A DNA stretch of 64,000 bases, taken from positions 215,868 to 279,867 of the forward strand of contig CACYGI010000004.1 of assembly GCA_902773925.1 (NCBI GenBank), read 5' to 3'. This stretch comes from an uncultured Bacteroidia bacterium. Its GTDB lineage: Bacteria; Bacteroidota; Bacteroidia; Bacteroidales; UBA932. The notes below the pieces were generated by a model. That model ran no database searches. It worked only from the letters and a program-made list of their open reading frames with translations, and was not told the origin of the DNA. Of the stretch, positions 45,871-53,473 are shown piece after piece. Position 1 is the first letter of the stretch, and each line of letters begins with the position of its first letter. The position numbers and the translations under genes are program-made.

Positions 45871-47883
45871 TTAGTACGGATCTACATCGATTATTATTTC
45901 GGCCTTGAAAGGATAACTCTCTGTAAGGGAGTCGATTCCTTCCTTGAGGGCGGCCTTTGCCGCTGCCAGGCGGCCATTACGCGGCATCTTGAGCCAGAAC
46001 TGGCGTATCATCTTGCCCTCGATGCGGTCTGCCATAGGCTGCAGAGGCCCGTTGTAACTGACGCCTATCCGACCGAGCACACCTTCGATGTCACGGCACA
46101 TCCGCCAGAGACGGCCTTCGGTGCTGTCACGGACGGTGATCAAAATCATCCTGACGAACGGCGGGAAACCGTAGAGGCGTCTCTGATCAAGATCCTCGGC
46201 CTGACGGAAACCGCTTTCACCGGCAAGCAGCTGACGGATAACGGGATGATCCGGCTGGCTGGTCTGGATGTACATCCGGCCCGGATGGTCACGCCGCCCT
46301 GCCCTGCCCCGGAACTGCGAGAGCAGCTGAAGCGCCCGCTCGTCCGCGCGGAAATCCTGTACGGCGAAGAGCGAATCAGCCTGCAGAGCCGCCACGAGGC
46401 GCAGACGCTCGAAATCAAAGCCTTTGGTCAGCATCTGCGTTCCCACGAGAATGTCGGTCTGGCCGGAGGCGAACCTGCCGAGGACTTCCTTTTCACGGAC
46501 GGGACTCTCCGCGATATCGGCGTCAAAACGCTCTACGCGCCACTGGGGGCAGTATTCCTTCAACTCCTCCTCTATCTTCTCGGTGCCCGAGCCAAGAGGG
46601 ATTATCTTGCCGTGACACTCCGGGCATTCATCCGCGAAGGTGATGCGCGTGCCGCAAAGATGGCACTGGAGCGTATTGTTGTACTTGTGGTAGCTGAGCG
46701 AAACCTGGCACGAAGGGCACTTGGGCACGTAGCCGCACTCGGTGCACTGCACGAACGGGGCGTATGCCCGCCGCGAGCGGAAAATCATCACCTGGCCGCC
46801 GCCATCGACCGTCTCGCGGATGGCACGCAGCAGCTTGCGCGAGAACGAGCCCGTAGCATCGTGCAGGCGGCGCACTTCACGCATATCGATGACCGTCACC
46901 TCCGGCTCGGGGCCGTCGTGGTATTTTTCGAGCAGATCGACGCGGATGAATTTGCCTGCCGCAACATTGTAAAGTGACTCGTATGATGGAGTCGCACTGC
47001 CCATAAGCACCTTGCAGCGGCGAAAGGCGGCGAGCAGCAGAGCCGCGTCGCGGGCGTGGTAGCGGGGCGCCGGATCCTGCTGCTTGTATGAGGCATCGTG
47101 CTCCTCGTCCACGATGATAAGGCCCAGACGGTGGAACGGCAGGAAAAGCGCCGAACGCGTGCCCAGGATGATATGCGGCCCGCCCGCGGCCATCTGCTCG
47201 ATGAGCGCCTTTTTCTGCGGAGCGGTCTGACGCGAATGGAATACCAGCAGACGGTCTCCGAATACGGCTTCGGTACGCTGCTGCAGCTGCCGCGAAATGG
47301 CTATCTCAGGCACAAGATAGAGTACCGAACGGCCCGAATCGACCATCCGCGAAGCTTCGTGCAGGTAAATTTCGGTCTTGCCGCTGCCGGTCACGCCGCA
47401 CAAAAGTGCGGGGCGGGAGGCCGCAAAAGCCGCGTCAATCTTGCTGAGGGCTTCTTTCTGTGCCGGAGAAAGCTCCGGAAGCGGCTCCGTCACGCCCGGG
47501 CGGGAGGCCTTGCGCGGACGCGACTTTACATCGGCGAGCTTTACCAGCGCCGCCGAATATGCGGCCTTGAAAACTTCGCCGACGCTGCACATATAGTATG
47601 CTGCAAGATTCCTCCAGAATGTGATATCCGCCTCGGAAACTGCGGGCAGCGCCAAGGTGCGGATCAGAGGCTTTATGCGCTCCTGCTCCAGATCGGGGAC
47701 AGCGTCCCGCACGCGGCTGATTATGCCTTTGTATGAATGACGGCCGAGGGGGACTTCGACCCAAAGGCCTGCAAGTGAGGCGTCAGGGGTGTCAGCAAGG
47801 GCCTCTCCTACCTCATAAGTCAACTCCTGCTGCAATTTGAGCGGCAGTATGACATCCACATATCTTCTTCCTTTCTTCCCCAT
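45871..47883 (-). CDS. priA: Primosomal protein N' (replication restart helicase)
   Basis: A 3'-5' helicase that reloads the replisome at stalled forks. The 670-residue protein has an N-terminal 3'-DNA-binding domain, then Walker A LLCGVTGSGKTEIYL (about residue 163), the DEEH box IIVDEEHDASYKQQ, and ATPSYESL. The zinc-binding cysteines CTECGYVPKCPSC, CHLCG and CPECHG follow, then helicase motifs V/VI (GTQMLTKGFDFE, QFRGRAGR). Length is slightly below E. coli PriA. It is divergent from trnF, and the start codon lies inside an inverted repeat. Confidence 0.96.
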   Translation of the reverse strand: MGKKGRRYVDVILPLKLQQELTYEVGEALADTPDASLAGLWVEVPLGRHSYKGIISRVRDAVPDLEQERIKPLIRTLALPAVSEADITFWRNLAAYYMCSVGEVFKAAYSAALVKLADVKSRPRKASRPGVTEPLPELSPAQKEALSKIDAAFAASRPALLCGVTGSGKTEIYLHEASRMVDSGRSVLYLVPEIAISRQLQQRTEAVFGDRLLVFHSRQTAPQKKALIEQMAAGGPHIILGTRSALFLPFHRLGLIIVDEEHDASYKQQDPAPRYHARDAALLLAAFRRCKVLMGSATPSYESLYNVAAGKFIRVDLLEKYHDGPEPEVTVIDMREVRRLHDATGSFSRKLLRAIRETVDGGGQVMIFRSRRAYAPFVQCTECGYVPKCPSCQVSLSYHKYNNTLQCHLCGTRITFADECPECHGKIIPLGSGTEKIEEELKEYCPQWRVERFDADIAESPVREKEVLGRFASGQTDILVGTQMLTKGFDFERLRLVAALQADSLFAVQDFRADERALQLLSQFRGRAGRRDHPGRMYIQTSQPDHPVIRQLLAGESGFRQAEDLDQRRLYGFPPFVRMILITVRDSTEGRLWRMCRDIEGVLGRIGVSYNGPLQPMADRIEGKMIRQFWLKMPRNGRLAAAKAALKEGIDSLTESYPFKAEIIIDVDPY

Positions 47884-47918
47884 GATTCTGCGAAAGTAAA
47901 CTTTTTTTTGCAGAATCA
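47883..47918. repeat. 9-bp inverted repeat between priA and trnF
   Basis: TGATTCTGC (47883-47891) and GCAGAATCA (47910-47918) are perfect inverted copies separated by 18 bp. They bracket an imperfect minus-strand -7 box (TACTTTCG at 47891-47898) and include the first base of the priA start codon. This could be an operator or an mRNA hairpin. Confidence 0.6.
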
Positions 47919-47929
47919 GAATAAAAAAC

Positions 47930-47937
47930 TACCTTTG
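47930..47937 (+). promoter_or_regulatory. -7 promoter element of tRNA-Phe
   Basis: TACCTTTG (TAnnTTTG) ends 12 bp before the tRNA-Phe 5' end. Confidence 0.6.
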
Positions 47938-47949
47938 TGCTCCCAATCC

Positions 47950-48022
<73 letters not shown>

Positions 48023-48027
48023 CAAGG

Positions 48028-48058
48028 AAAGCCTGCAACAGCAGGCTTTTCTTTTTTT
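48028..48058 (+). terminator. Terminator of tRNA-Phe
   Basis: AAGCCTGC and GCAGGCTT form an 8-bp stem (loop AACA, extendable by A-T pairs) followed by TTCTTTTTTT. Confidence 0.9.
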
Positions 48059-48060
48059 AT

Positions 48061-48068
48061 TACCTTTG
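48061..48068 (+). promoter_or_regulatory. -7 promoter element of the EamA gene, with a very short leader
   Basis: TACCTTTG (TAnnTTTG) ends only 8 bp before the ATG at 48077, implying a leader of a few nucleotides. It is identical to the tRNA-Phe -7 box. Confidence 0.5.
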
Positions 48069-48076
48069 CTGCCGAT

Positions 48077-49003
48077 ATGAACAGACAGCTCAAGAGTTCA
48101 CTGATCCTGATGCTGACGTCGGCCATCTGGGGATTGGCTTTCGTCGCTCAGAGCAAGGGCAGCGCCTATACGGGAGCCTGCACTTTCATCGGCGTAAGGT
48201 TTCTCGTAGCGGCTGCGGCAATGCTGCCGGCGATCCTTATCTCCGACAGGGCGGCCAGAGGCAGAGGCGAGAGGGCCGACAGCGCGAAAAACAGCAAGGG
48301 GCTCTGGCGCGCCGGCATCATCTGCGGCGTGCTGCTGTTCTCGGCGAGCCTCGCACAGCAGGAGGGTATTACGCTCGGCACGAGCGCAGGCAAGGCCGGT
48401 TTCATTACGGCCATCTACATCGTGACCGTTCCCATCATCAATCTTCTGCTGTTCCGCAAAAAGACATCGGCCGCCATCTGGCTCGGAGTGGTCCTGGCGC
48501 TTGCCGGACTTTACCTGCTCTGCCTCAACGGGGCTGAAACGCTGCTGCTTTCAGACCTGCTGGTCCTGGCCTGCGCAATCATCTTCTCGTTCCAGATACT
48601 TTCAGTGGACCGTTTCTCGCCGCATTATGATGCGATGAAACTGGCCGCCATCGAATTTCTCACCTGCGGCGTACTCGGCAGCGTGCTGATGATCCCGTTT
48701 GACATCGTCCCCGCCGGTTTTGCCACCTGGGCAGATAATCTGCTCCAGGCAGAATCGTGCATCTCGATCGCATACGCTGCAGTTTTCTCCAGCGCCATAG
48801 GCTACACGCTCCAGATCGTAGGCCAGCGGGGCCTCAACCCTGCCATCGCATCGCTCATAATGAGTATGGAATCGGTTTTTGCCGTGCTTGCCGGCTGGAT
48901 TATTCTCAATCAGAGGATGACGCCCCGCGAACTTGCCGGCTCCGCCCTCATTCTGGTGGCCGTCATCATCGCCCAGATTCCACCAAAGACCAAATCGAAA
49001 TGA
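48077..49003 (+). CDS. EamA/DMT-superfamily transporter
   Basis: A 308-residue inner-membrane protein with ten hydrophobic segments in two EamA repeats: LTSAIWGLAFVAQSKGSAYTGACTFIGVRFLVAA in the first and FSSAIGYTLQIVGQRGLNPAIASLIMSMESVFAVLAGWIILNQRMTPRELAGSALIL in the second. The glutamate-containing SMESVFA motif is typical of the family. It probably exports a metabolite, and the substrate is unknown. The open frame runs upstream through the tRNA, but the ATG at 48077 is the first sensible start. Its stop overlaps the next start (ATGA). Confidence 0.9.
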   Translation: MNRQLKSSLILMLTSAIWGLAFVAQSKGSAYTGACTFIGVRFLVAAAAMLPAILISDRAARGRGERADSAKNSKGLWRAGIICGVLLFSASLAQQEGITLGTSAGKAGFITAIYIVTVPIINLLLFRKKTSAAIWLGVVLALAGLYLLCLNGAETLLLSDLLVLACAIIFSFQILSVDRFSPHYDAMKLAAIEFLTCGVLGSVLMIPFDIVPAGFATWADNLLQAESCISIAYAAVFSSAIGYTLQIVGQRGLNPAIASLIMSMESVFAVLAGWIILNQRMTPRELAGSALILVAVIIAQIPPKTKSK

Positions 49004-50232
49004 GCCGCGGATTTGTCAAGGACGGTGATATAGAAGAGGTACCCGCTGTCGAGCAGCGGGCGGTGCTTCCCGATGGCCTGCCCAATTACGTGACCGCGGA
49101 GGGTCTTGCAGCGCTGCAGCGCGAACGGGAGGAGATGGTCGCTCGCCGGGATGCCGCGGACGGCAACGAGAGCGACCGCCGGGTGCTGCGCAATTATCTT
49201 TCGGCAAAGCTCAAACTTCTGGATGAGCGCATCGCCTCGGCCGTTCCCGGGCCGCAACCGGAGGACGTGGAGGCTATCGGATTCGGAGCATATATCACCT
49301 TGAGCATAGACAGCGCTGAGCCTTGTACGCTTCGCATAGTAGGTGCAGACGAGGCCGATGCGCCGCGCGGACTAATCTCTTTCTTCTCGCCCGTGGCCAA
49401 GGCGGTCGCAGGACACCGCGCCGGAGATTTTATCCCGCCGGATCCCGATAAGGGAAGACGCTCTATCCGCGTCCTGGCCGTCTCCTATACTCCAATCCAG
49501 CTTTCCTCAATGGAAACGCCAATGTCCTCCGCCTCCGGGAAGCCGGCCTCCGGAAGGTACGCGCCTTCGGCGCTATCCCTCCCACTTCGCTCCGCTCGTG
49601 GGCCCCTCCCGCTAACGAGCCGCGGGTGGCTACGCCTTCCGGAGGCCACTTCCACTCCGGCTTCGTCCATTGGCGAGAATGATCAAGGTGGATCAGATAA
49701 TGCAGTATGTGAGGAGGACAACAGTGCACAACGACTTGAGGATGCGGAGGAGGTTCTGCCGATAGTGAACGAACGCGGATTGACCGTCGGGAAGGCGACG
49801 CGGCGGGAATGCCACAAAGGCGGCCGTCTGCTCCACCCCGTCGTGCACCTGCACGTCTTCAACAGCCGCGGCGAACTCTATCTCCAGCAAAGGCCTCTGT
49901 GGAAGGACATCCAGCCGGGCAAATGGGACACCGCCTGCGGAGGGCACATCCGTTTCGGGGAGCCCGCATCCCTGGCGCTGATGCGCGAGGCCGAAGAAGA
50001 GCTGGGGCTGAAAGATTTCGAGCCGAAGGCCGTACGCAAATACATCTTCGAATCCCCGACAGAGCGCGAATACGTCTATGTCTATCGGACGGTATGGGAC
50101 GGAGAGATCATCCCCGGCGAAGAACTCGCCTCAGGCCGTTTCTGGACGAGGGCCGAAATAGAAACGAAGCTGGACGGAGATACATTCACGCCCAACTTCG
50201 TTCAGGAATACAGAAAACTACTGGCCGAATAG
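49000..50232 (+). CDS. GreA/GreB-like domain joined to a NUDIX hydrolase through an inverted-repeat linker
   Basis: A 410-residue frame. Residues 1-165 match the standalone Bacteroidota GreA/GreB-family protein: SRGFVKDGDIEEVP, LPNYVTAEGLAALQREREEM, then an FKBP-like C-terminal part (FGAYITLSIDSAEPCTLRIVGADEADAPRGLISFFSPVAKA). Residues about 250-410 are a NUDIX hydrolase with VVHLHVFNSRGELYLQQRP and the full Nudix box G319-x5-E...REAEEELGL in GGHIRFGEPASLALMREAEEELGL. Residues about 166-248 are low-complexity (Ser, Pro, Gly, Ala) and encoded by a GC-rich inverted-repeat segment. No ATG, GTG or TTG in frame lies near the NUDIX start, so the NUDIX part appears to need upstream initiation. A sequencing frameshift or two separate ancestral genes are possible. 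The ATG overlaps the EamA stop. Confidence 0.75.
   Translation: MSRGFVKDGDIEEVPAVEQRAVLPDGLPNYVTAEGLAALQREREEMVARRDAADGNESDRRVLRNYLSAKLKLLDERIASAVPGPQPEDVEAIGFGAYITLSIDSAEPCTLRIVGADEADAPRGLISFFSPVAKAVAGHRAGDFIPPDPDKGRRSIRVLAVSYTPIQLSSMETPMSSASGKPASGRYAPSALSLPLRSARGPLPLTSRGWLRLPEATSTPASSIGENDQGGSDNAVCEEDNSAQRLEDAEEVLPIVNERGLTVGKATRRECHKGGRLLHPVVHLHVFNSRGELYLQQRPLWKDIQPGKWDTACGGHIRFGEPASLALMREAEEELGLKDFEPKAVRKYIFESPTEREYVYVYRTVWDGEIIPGEELASGRFWTRAEIETKLDGDTFTPNFVQEYRKLLAE
49517..49675. repeat. Nested inverted-repeat element (MITE/REP-like) inside a gene
   Basis: Three pairs of inverted arms are nested in order: CGCCAATG (49517-49524) with CATTGGCG (49668-49675); GAAGCCGG (49539-49546) with CCGGCTTC (49657-49664); and the 13-bp GGCCTCCGGAAGG (49545-49557) with CCTTCCGGAGGCC (49635-49647). 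The centre holds further small palindromes, such as GCGCCTTCGGCGC (49561-49573) and GCTCGT/ACGAGC. The segment is very GC-rich and open in more than one frame on both strands. No second copy was noticed in this window. Confidence 0.65.
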
Positions 50233-50233
50233 T

Positions 50234-51265
50234 CTATTTCGCGCCCAAAGCTTCCTTTACAGTCTCATACATACTCTCTCCGCGAAGCTCGCGGCCACGC
50301 TTGTAAACGGTGCCGTCAGGAGCGAAAAGAATCAGCGTAGGGATGCCCATAATACCGTAAGCATCGGTATGGTCGCGGCCCAGGCCCATATAAATCTGGT
50401 GCCAGAGCATACCCTTCTCCTCGATGCGACGGGCGATCATCTCCTCGTCATTATCCCATCCACAGATGCCGAGAACCATAAAATCCTTGCCCTCGAAAGC
50501 ATCGTAAACCTTGCGGATATTGGGCATCTCGCGCATACAGGGACCGCACCACGAAGCCCAGAAATCACAGAGCACCCAGTTGCCCTTACCGACATAATCG
50601 GAAAGACGGACCGGAGTCCCGTCAAAGGTGATACCTTCGAAATCGACGAAAGGCATACCCTCGCCGGTCGCGATCTCGCCCTTCTTGGCATTCAGTGCAC
50701 GATTGATATAGATATCCTGAGAGAGGGCGGGGCTCTGGGCCATCAGAGCTTCGATCTCCTCGATCTCGAGGCTGCGGATGACGGTCCGAACGGCCTCAAT
50801 GCCGACATAGTTGTCCTTGTTGGCCTCGAAAACCTCAAGGCAGAAAGGATTGATCTCATCACCGGTCTTGGTATCGACATCCTTCATGAATTCGCCGTAC
50901 TTCGCGTTGAGCGGACCGCCTTCTGCGCCAAAGGCTTCACGGTTATTCTTCTCGATGGGCAGGACGAGCTTGCCCTTCTCGGGAATAAACATGGCCTGCC
51001 AGCTGCGGTCGCGGTTCTTCTTGCCGGGCCAGCGGAGCTCGGTCACATAGAGCTTGGCCGGATCGGCATCGCCCTTGAACTTGTATGTACCGTCAACGAT
51101 GGCCACCGAATCAATCGTAGTAGCCTTGTCGTTGTAGTTGTAGAGATAAACCATCGCGCCATCGGGGGCGGAGTCGAGATCGGAAACGGGACCGGTAACG
51201 GTAAAGTGGCTGCCACAAGACACTGCGACGAACGCCAGTGCAAGTGCGAAGAGTACTTTTTTCAT
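50234..51265 (-). CDS. TlpA-like thioredoxin-fold lipoprotein
   Basis: A 343-residue exported lipoprotein (lipobox AVSC, Cys17). Residues about 20-110 form a DUF4369-like beta domain (MVYLYNYNDKATTIDSVAIVDGTYKFKGDADPAKLY), then a helical linker. Residues about 203-343 are a thioredoxin/AhpC-TSA domain with active site FWASWCGPCMREMP (Cys240, Cys243) and the cis-Pro loop GIMGIPTLILF. It is probably a periplasmic or surface thiol-disulfide reductant. It lies 17 bp after the deaminase gene on the same strand and converges on the NUDIX gene with a 1-bp gap. Confidence 0.9.
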   Translation of the reverse strand: MKKVLFALALAFVAVSCGSHFTVTGPVSDLDSAPDGAMVYLYNYNDKATTIDSVAIVDGTYKFKGDADPAKLYVTELRWPGKKNRDRSWQAMFIPEKGKLVLPIEKNNREAFGAEGGPLNAKYGEFMKDVDTKTGDEINPFCLEVFEANKDNYVGIEAVRTVIRSLEIEEIEALMAQSPALSQDIYINRALNAKKGEIATGEGMPFVDFEGITFDGTPVRLSDYVGKGNWVLCDFWASWCGPCMREMPNIRKVYDAFEGKDFMVLGICGWDNDEEMIARRIEEKGMLWHQIYMGLGRDHTDAYGIMGIPTLILFAPDGTVYKRGRELRGESMYETVKEALGAK

Positions 51266-51282
51266 TGTAATGGATGATAATA

Positions 51283-51768
51283 TCAGTATGCTGTCTTGGC
51301 GGGATTCAACTCCCAGGCGCGGAATGCCTTGAGCGCATCGTCGTGAAGCTCCTCCATCGGAATGGCCTCGACGGTGCGGGCGGTTGCGGGCTTTGCCAGC
51401 TCCTGATAGATGAAATCATCATCGAAATCGATGGCGGCAGCCTCCGTCTTGGTATTGCAATAGTAAATCTTGCGGATGCCTGACCAGTAAATGGCGCTCA
51501 GGCACATCGGGCAAGGCTCACAGGAAGTATAAATCTCACAGTCGGCGAGTGAGAAAGTCCCGAGCGCGCGGCAGGCTGCCCGGATGGCGGAAACCTCAGC
51601 GTGCGCGGTAGGGTCATTGAGTGCGGTCACGCGGTTGACACCAGTACCTACGACTTTGTCATTGAGCACTATAACGGCGCCGAAAGGGCCGCCGCCGTTG
51701 GCCACGTTCTCTATGGAAAGATCGATGGCCTTCTGCATGAAACCTTTCTGAATATCAGTAAAAATCAT
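51283..51768 (-). CDS. Cytidine/guanine deaminase-family nucleoside deaminase
   Basis: A 161-residue zinc-dependent deaminase with zinc ligands and the catalytic Glu in TAHAEVSAIRAA (His56, Glu58) and CEPCPMC (Cys86, Cys89). FMQKAIDLSIENVANGGGPFGAVIV is the usual opening of guanine/nucleoside deaminases. It resembles GuaD-type guanine deaminases, but the substrate is not certain. The frame is open far upstream (to 52554), but ATG 51768 is chosen because it matches the family start and lies behind a promoter element. Confidence 0.92.
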   Translation of the reverse strand: MIFTDIQKGFMQKAIDLSIENVANGGGPFGAVIVLNDKVVGTGVNRVTALNDPTAHAEVSAIRAACRALGTFSLADCEIYTSCEPCPMCLSAIYWSGIRKIYYCNTKTEAAAIDFDDDFIYQELAKPATARTVEAIPMEELHDDALKAFRAWELNPAKTAY

Positions 51769-51789
51769 AAGTTCAGGTTTAGTAACAGG

Positions 51790-51797
51790 CAAATATA
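51790..51797 (-). promoter_or_regulatory. -7 promoter element of the deaminase gene
   Basis: On the minus strand TATATTTG (TAnnTTTG) lies 21 bp before the ATG, in the 90-bp divergent region shared with the LytTR gene. Confidence 0.6.
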
Positions 51798-51827
51798 ACA
51801 ATTTTTCCTTTTGCTTGCCTTTTTTAC

Positions 51828-51835
51828 TAACTTTG
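51828..51835 (+). promoter_or_regulatory. -7 promoter element of the LytTR gene
   Basis: TAACTTTG (TAnnTTTG) lies 23 bp before the ATG at 51859. It is divergent to the deaminase promoter, and the two -7 boxes are 30 bp apart, so both genes could be controlled from the same DNA. Confidence 0.6.
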
Positions 51836-51858
51836 CGAAGCAAATACCAGTAAGAGAG

Positions 51859-52671
51859 ATGCAAAAATTGCAACAGATACCGCAGAATCTCAGGAAGATG
51901 GGGAGTCAGGTATGGTTCTTCGTCGGCATTCCGATATGGTTTATACTGTTCGTGCTGCTCTATGAGCCGTCGGGCATCACGCCCTGGCTGGAGATGGCAC
52001 CACGGGACCTGCTCCATACCAATCTGTCGATTGTCGCCTCCATCCTGCTGGTCACGCTGACCGGGACGAGGATTGCATTTCATTTCATGCAGAGAAATCT
52101 TTTCAACGCCACCTGGACCAACTACATTCTCTGGTGCCTGGGCGAATTCTTCCTCTGCGCGGCACTCTCGTCGATCTATATGTCGCTGATGGGCGATGGA
52201 CAGTATCTCCCCGAGCTGATCCATTGCATCCGGTACCTGTTTTCGATAATCATCTACCCCTACGTTATCATTTCGCTGATGCTGGCGATGAAGCGCGACG
52301 AAGATCCGGCGGCGCAGGGAGATGAGGGCCGACTCATCAAGTTCTACGACAGCAGCCGCAAGCTCAAGCTGTCCATCGTTTCCGACGCGGTGCTGTACAT
52401 CGCGGCCGAAGAAAATTACGTACGCATCTATTATCTGGAGAACGAAAACGTCCGAAATTACCTGCTCAGGGCCTCGATGAAATCCCTCGAGAGCGTGGTA
52501 CAGGGCAAGGGACTGAAGCGCTGCCAGCGCTCGTTCTTCATCAATCCGGCGCATATCAAAGCCCTGCGTAAGGAGCCTTCAGGCATCATCCTGGCCGAGC
52601 TCGATGTCAACGGAGTATCTGCAATACCCGTCTCCCATACATATTTCGAGGAGATCTCAGCATCGCTGTAG
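51859..52671 (+). CDS. Membrane-anchored LytTR transcriptional regulator
   Basis: A 270-residue protein with four hydrophobic segments in the first 150 residues (for example VWFFVGIPIWFILFVLLYE and LFSIIIYPYVIISLMLAM). A cytoplasmic LytTR DNA-binding domain follows (about 170-270): LKLSIVSDAVLYIAAEENYVRIYYLENE, then LRASMKSLESVV, LKRCQRSFFINPAHIKAL. LytTR regulators bind direct repeats upstream of targets. Here no receiver domain is present, so it may respond directly to a membrane signal. An upstream TTG (51811) gives a longer frame without support; the ATG follows a purine-rich TAAGAGAG. Confidence 0.9.
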   Translation: MQKLQQIPQNLRKMGSQVWFFVGIPIWFILFVLLYEPSGITPWLEMAPRDLLHTNLSIVASILLVTLTGTRIAFHFMQRNLFNATWTNYILWCLGEFFLCAALSSIYMSLMGDGQYLPELIHCIRYLFSIIIYPYVIISLMLAMKRDEDPAAQGDEGRLIKFYDSSRKLKLSIVSDAVLYIAAEENYVRIYYLENENVRNYLLRASMKSLESVVQGKGLKRCQRSFFINPAHIKALRKEPSGIILAELDVNGVSAIPVSHTYFEEISASL

Positions 52672-52702
52672 ATCTCCCCGTAATCACTCGAAAGTATTAT
52701 TT

Positions 52703-53440
52703 CTATTGTGCCGCAGGCTTGACGGCCGGGCGGATCTGTCGGAAGCGCAGTCCGATGACACCCCAGAACGCCTCGCCGAAGATACCGCTGCTCATCTTGG
52801 AGACGCCTTCCTTGCGGTCCACGAAAATGATGGGCACCTCGACAATCGTGAAGCCAAGCTTGTAGGCCGTATATTTCATCTCTATCTGGAAGCCGTAACC
52901 GTGCATCTTGACCCGGGAGAAATCTATCGCCTCGAGCACCTTGCGCGAATAGCACTTGAAGCCAGCCGTGGTATCGAAGACCTTCATACCCAGCACCGCA
53001 CGGACATAAGCCGATGCGTAGTAGGACATTATCACGCGGCCGATGGGCCAGTTGATGACGCTGATGCCGTTGCAGTAACGCGAACCGATGGCAAGGTCTG
53101 CGCCATCCCTGCAGGCCGCGTAGAGACGGGGCAGGTCATCCGGCGAATGCGAGAAATCGGCATCCATCTCGAACACATAGTCATAATCGTGCTCCAGCGC
53201 CCATCGGAATCCGGTAATATATGCCGTACCAAGACCGAGCTTTCCGGAACGTTCGACAAGGAAGAGACGGCCGGAGAACTCCGTGGACAATCCCTTTACG
53301 ATATCCGCCGTACCGTCCGGAGATCCGTCGTCTATGATAAGGACGTGAAAATCGCCTTCCAGCACAAATACTGCACGCAGGATCTTTTCAATATTTTCTT
53401 TCTCGTTGTAAGTGGGGATGATGACTATCTTGCGGTCCAT
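52703..53440 (-). CDS. Polyprenol monophosphomannose synthase-like glycosyltransferase (GT2)
   Basis: A 245-residue soluble GT2 enzyme, probably attached to the membrane face, transferring mannose or another sugar from a nucleotide sugar to a polyprenyl phosphate. Motifs are IPTYNEKENIEKILRAV, VLIIDDGSPDGTADIV (nucleotide-binding Asp), FEMDADFSHSPDDLP (metal-binding DAD), and VPIIFVDRKEGVSKMS. There is no C-terminal membrane segment, unlike some Dpm1 proteins. The real sugar and acceptor are unknown. It has its own promoter and converges on the LytTR gene. Confidence 0.88.
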   Translation of the reverse strand: MDRKIVIIPTYNEKENIEKILRAVFVLEGDFHVLIIDDGSPDGTADIVKGLSTEFSGRLFLVERSGKLGLGTAYITGFRWALEHDYDYVFEMDADFSHSPDDLPRLYAACRDGADLAIGSRYCNGISVINWPIGRVIMSYYASAYVRAVLGMKVFDTTAGFKCYSRKVLEAIDFSRVKMHGYGFQIEMKYTAYKLGFTIVEVPIIFVDRKEGVSKMSSGIFGEAFWGVIGLRFRQIRPAVKPAAQ

Positions 53441-53460
53441 AACTGTGATTATATCAACGG

Positions 53461-53468
53461 CAAAGATA
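53461..53468 (-). promoter_or_regulatory. -7 promoter element of the glycosyltransferase gene
   Basis: On the minus strand TATCTTTG (TAnnTTTG) lies 20 bp before the ATG at 53440, in the short gap after the DUF4249 gene. Confidence 0.55.
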
Positions 53469-53473
53469 ATACT

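Noticed and set aside
49463..49729. Antisense frames across the inverted-repeat element
   Set aside because: Arg/Pro/Gly-rich translation typical of GC-rich palindromic DNA; no start context or homology pattern.
51769..52554. N-terminal extension of the deaminase frame (to 423 codons)
   Set aside because: It runs antisense to the LytTR gene and past the deaminase promoter; the family start is at 51768.
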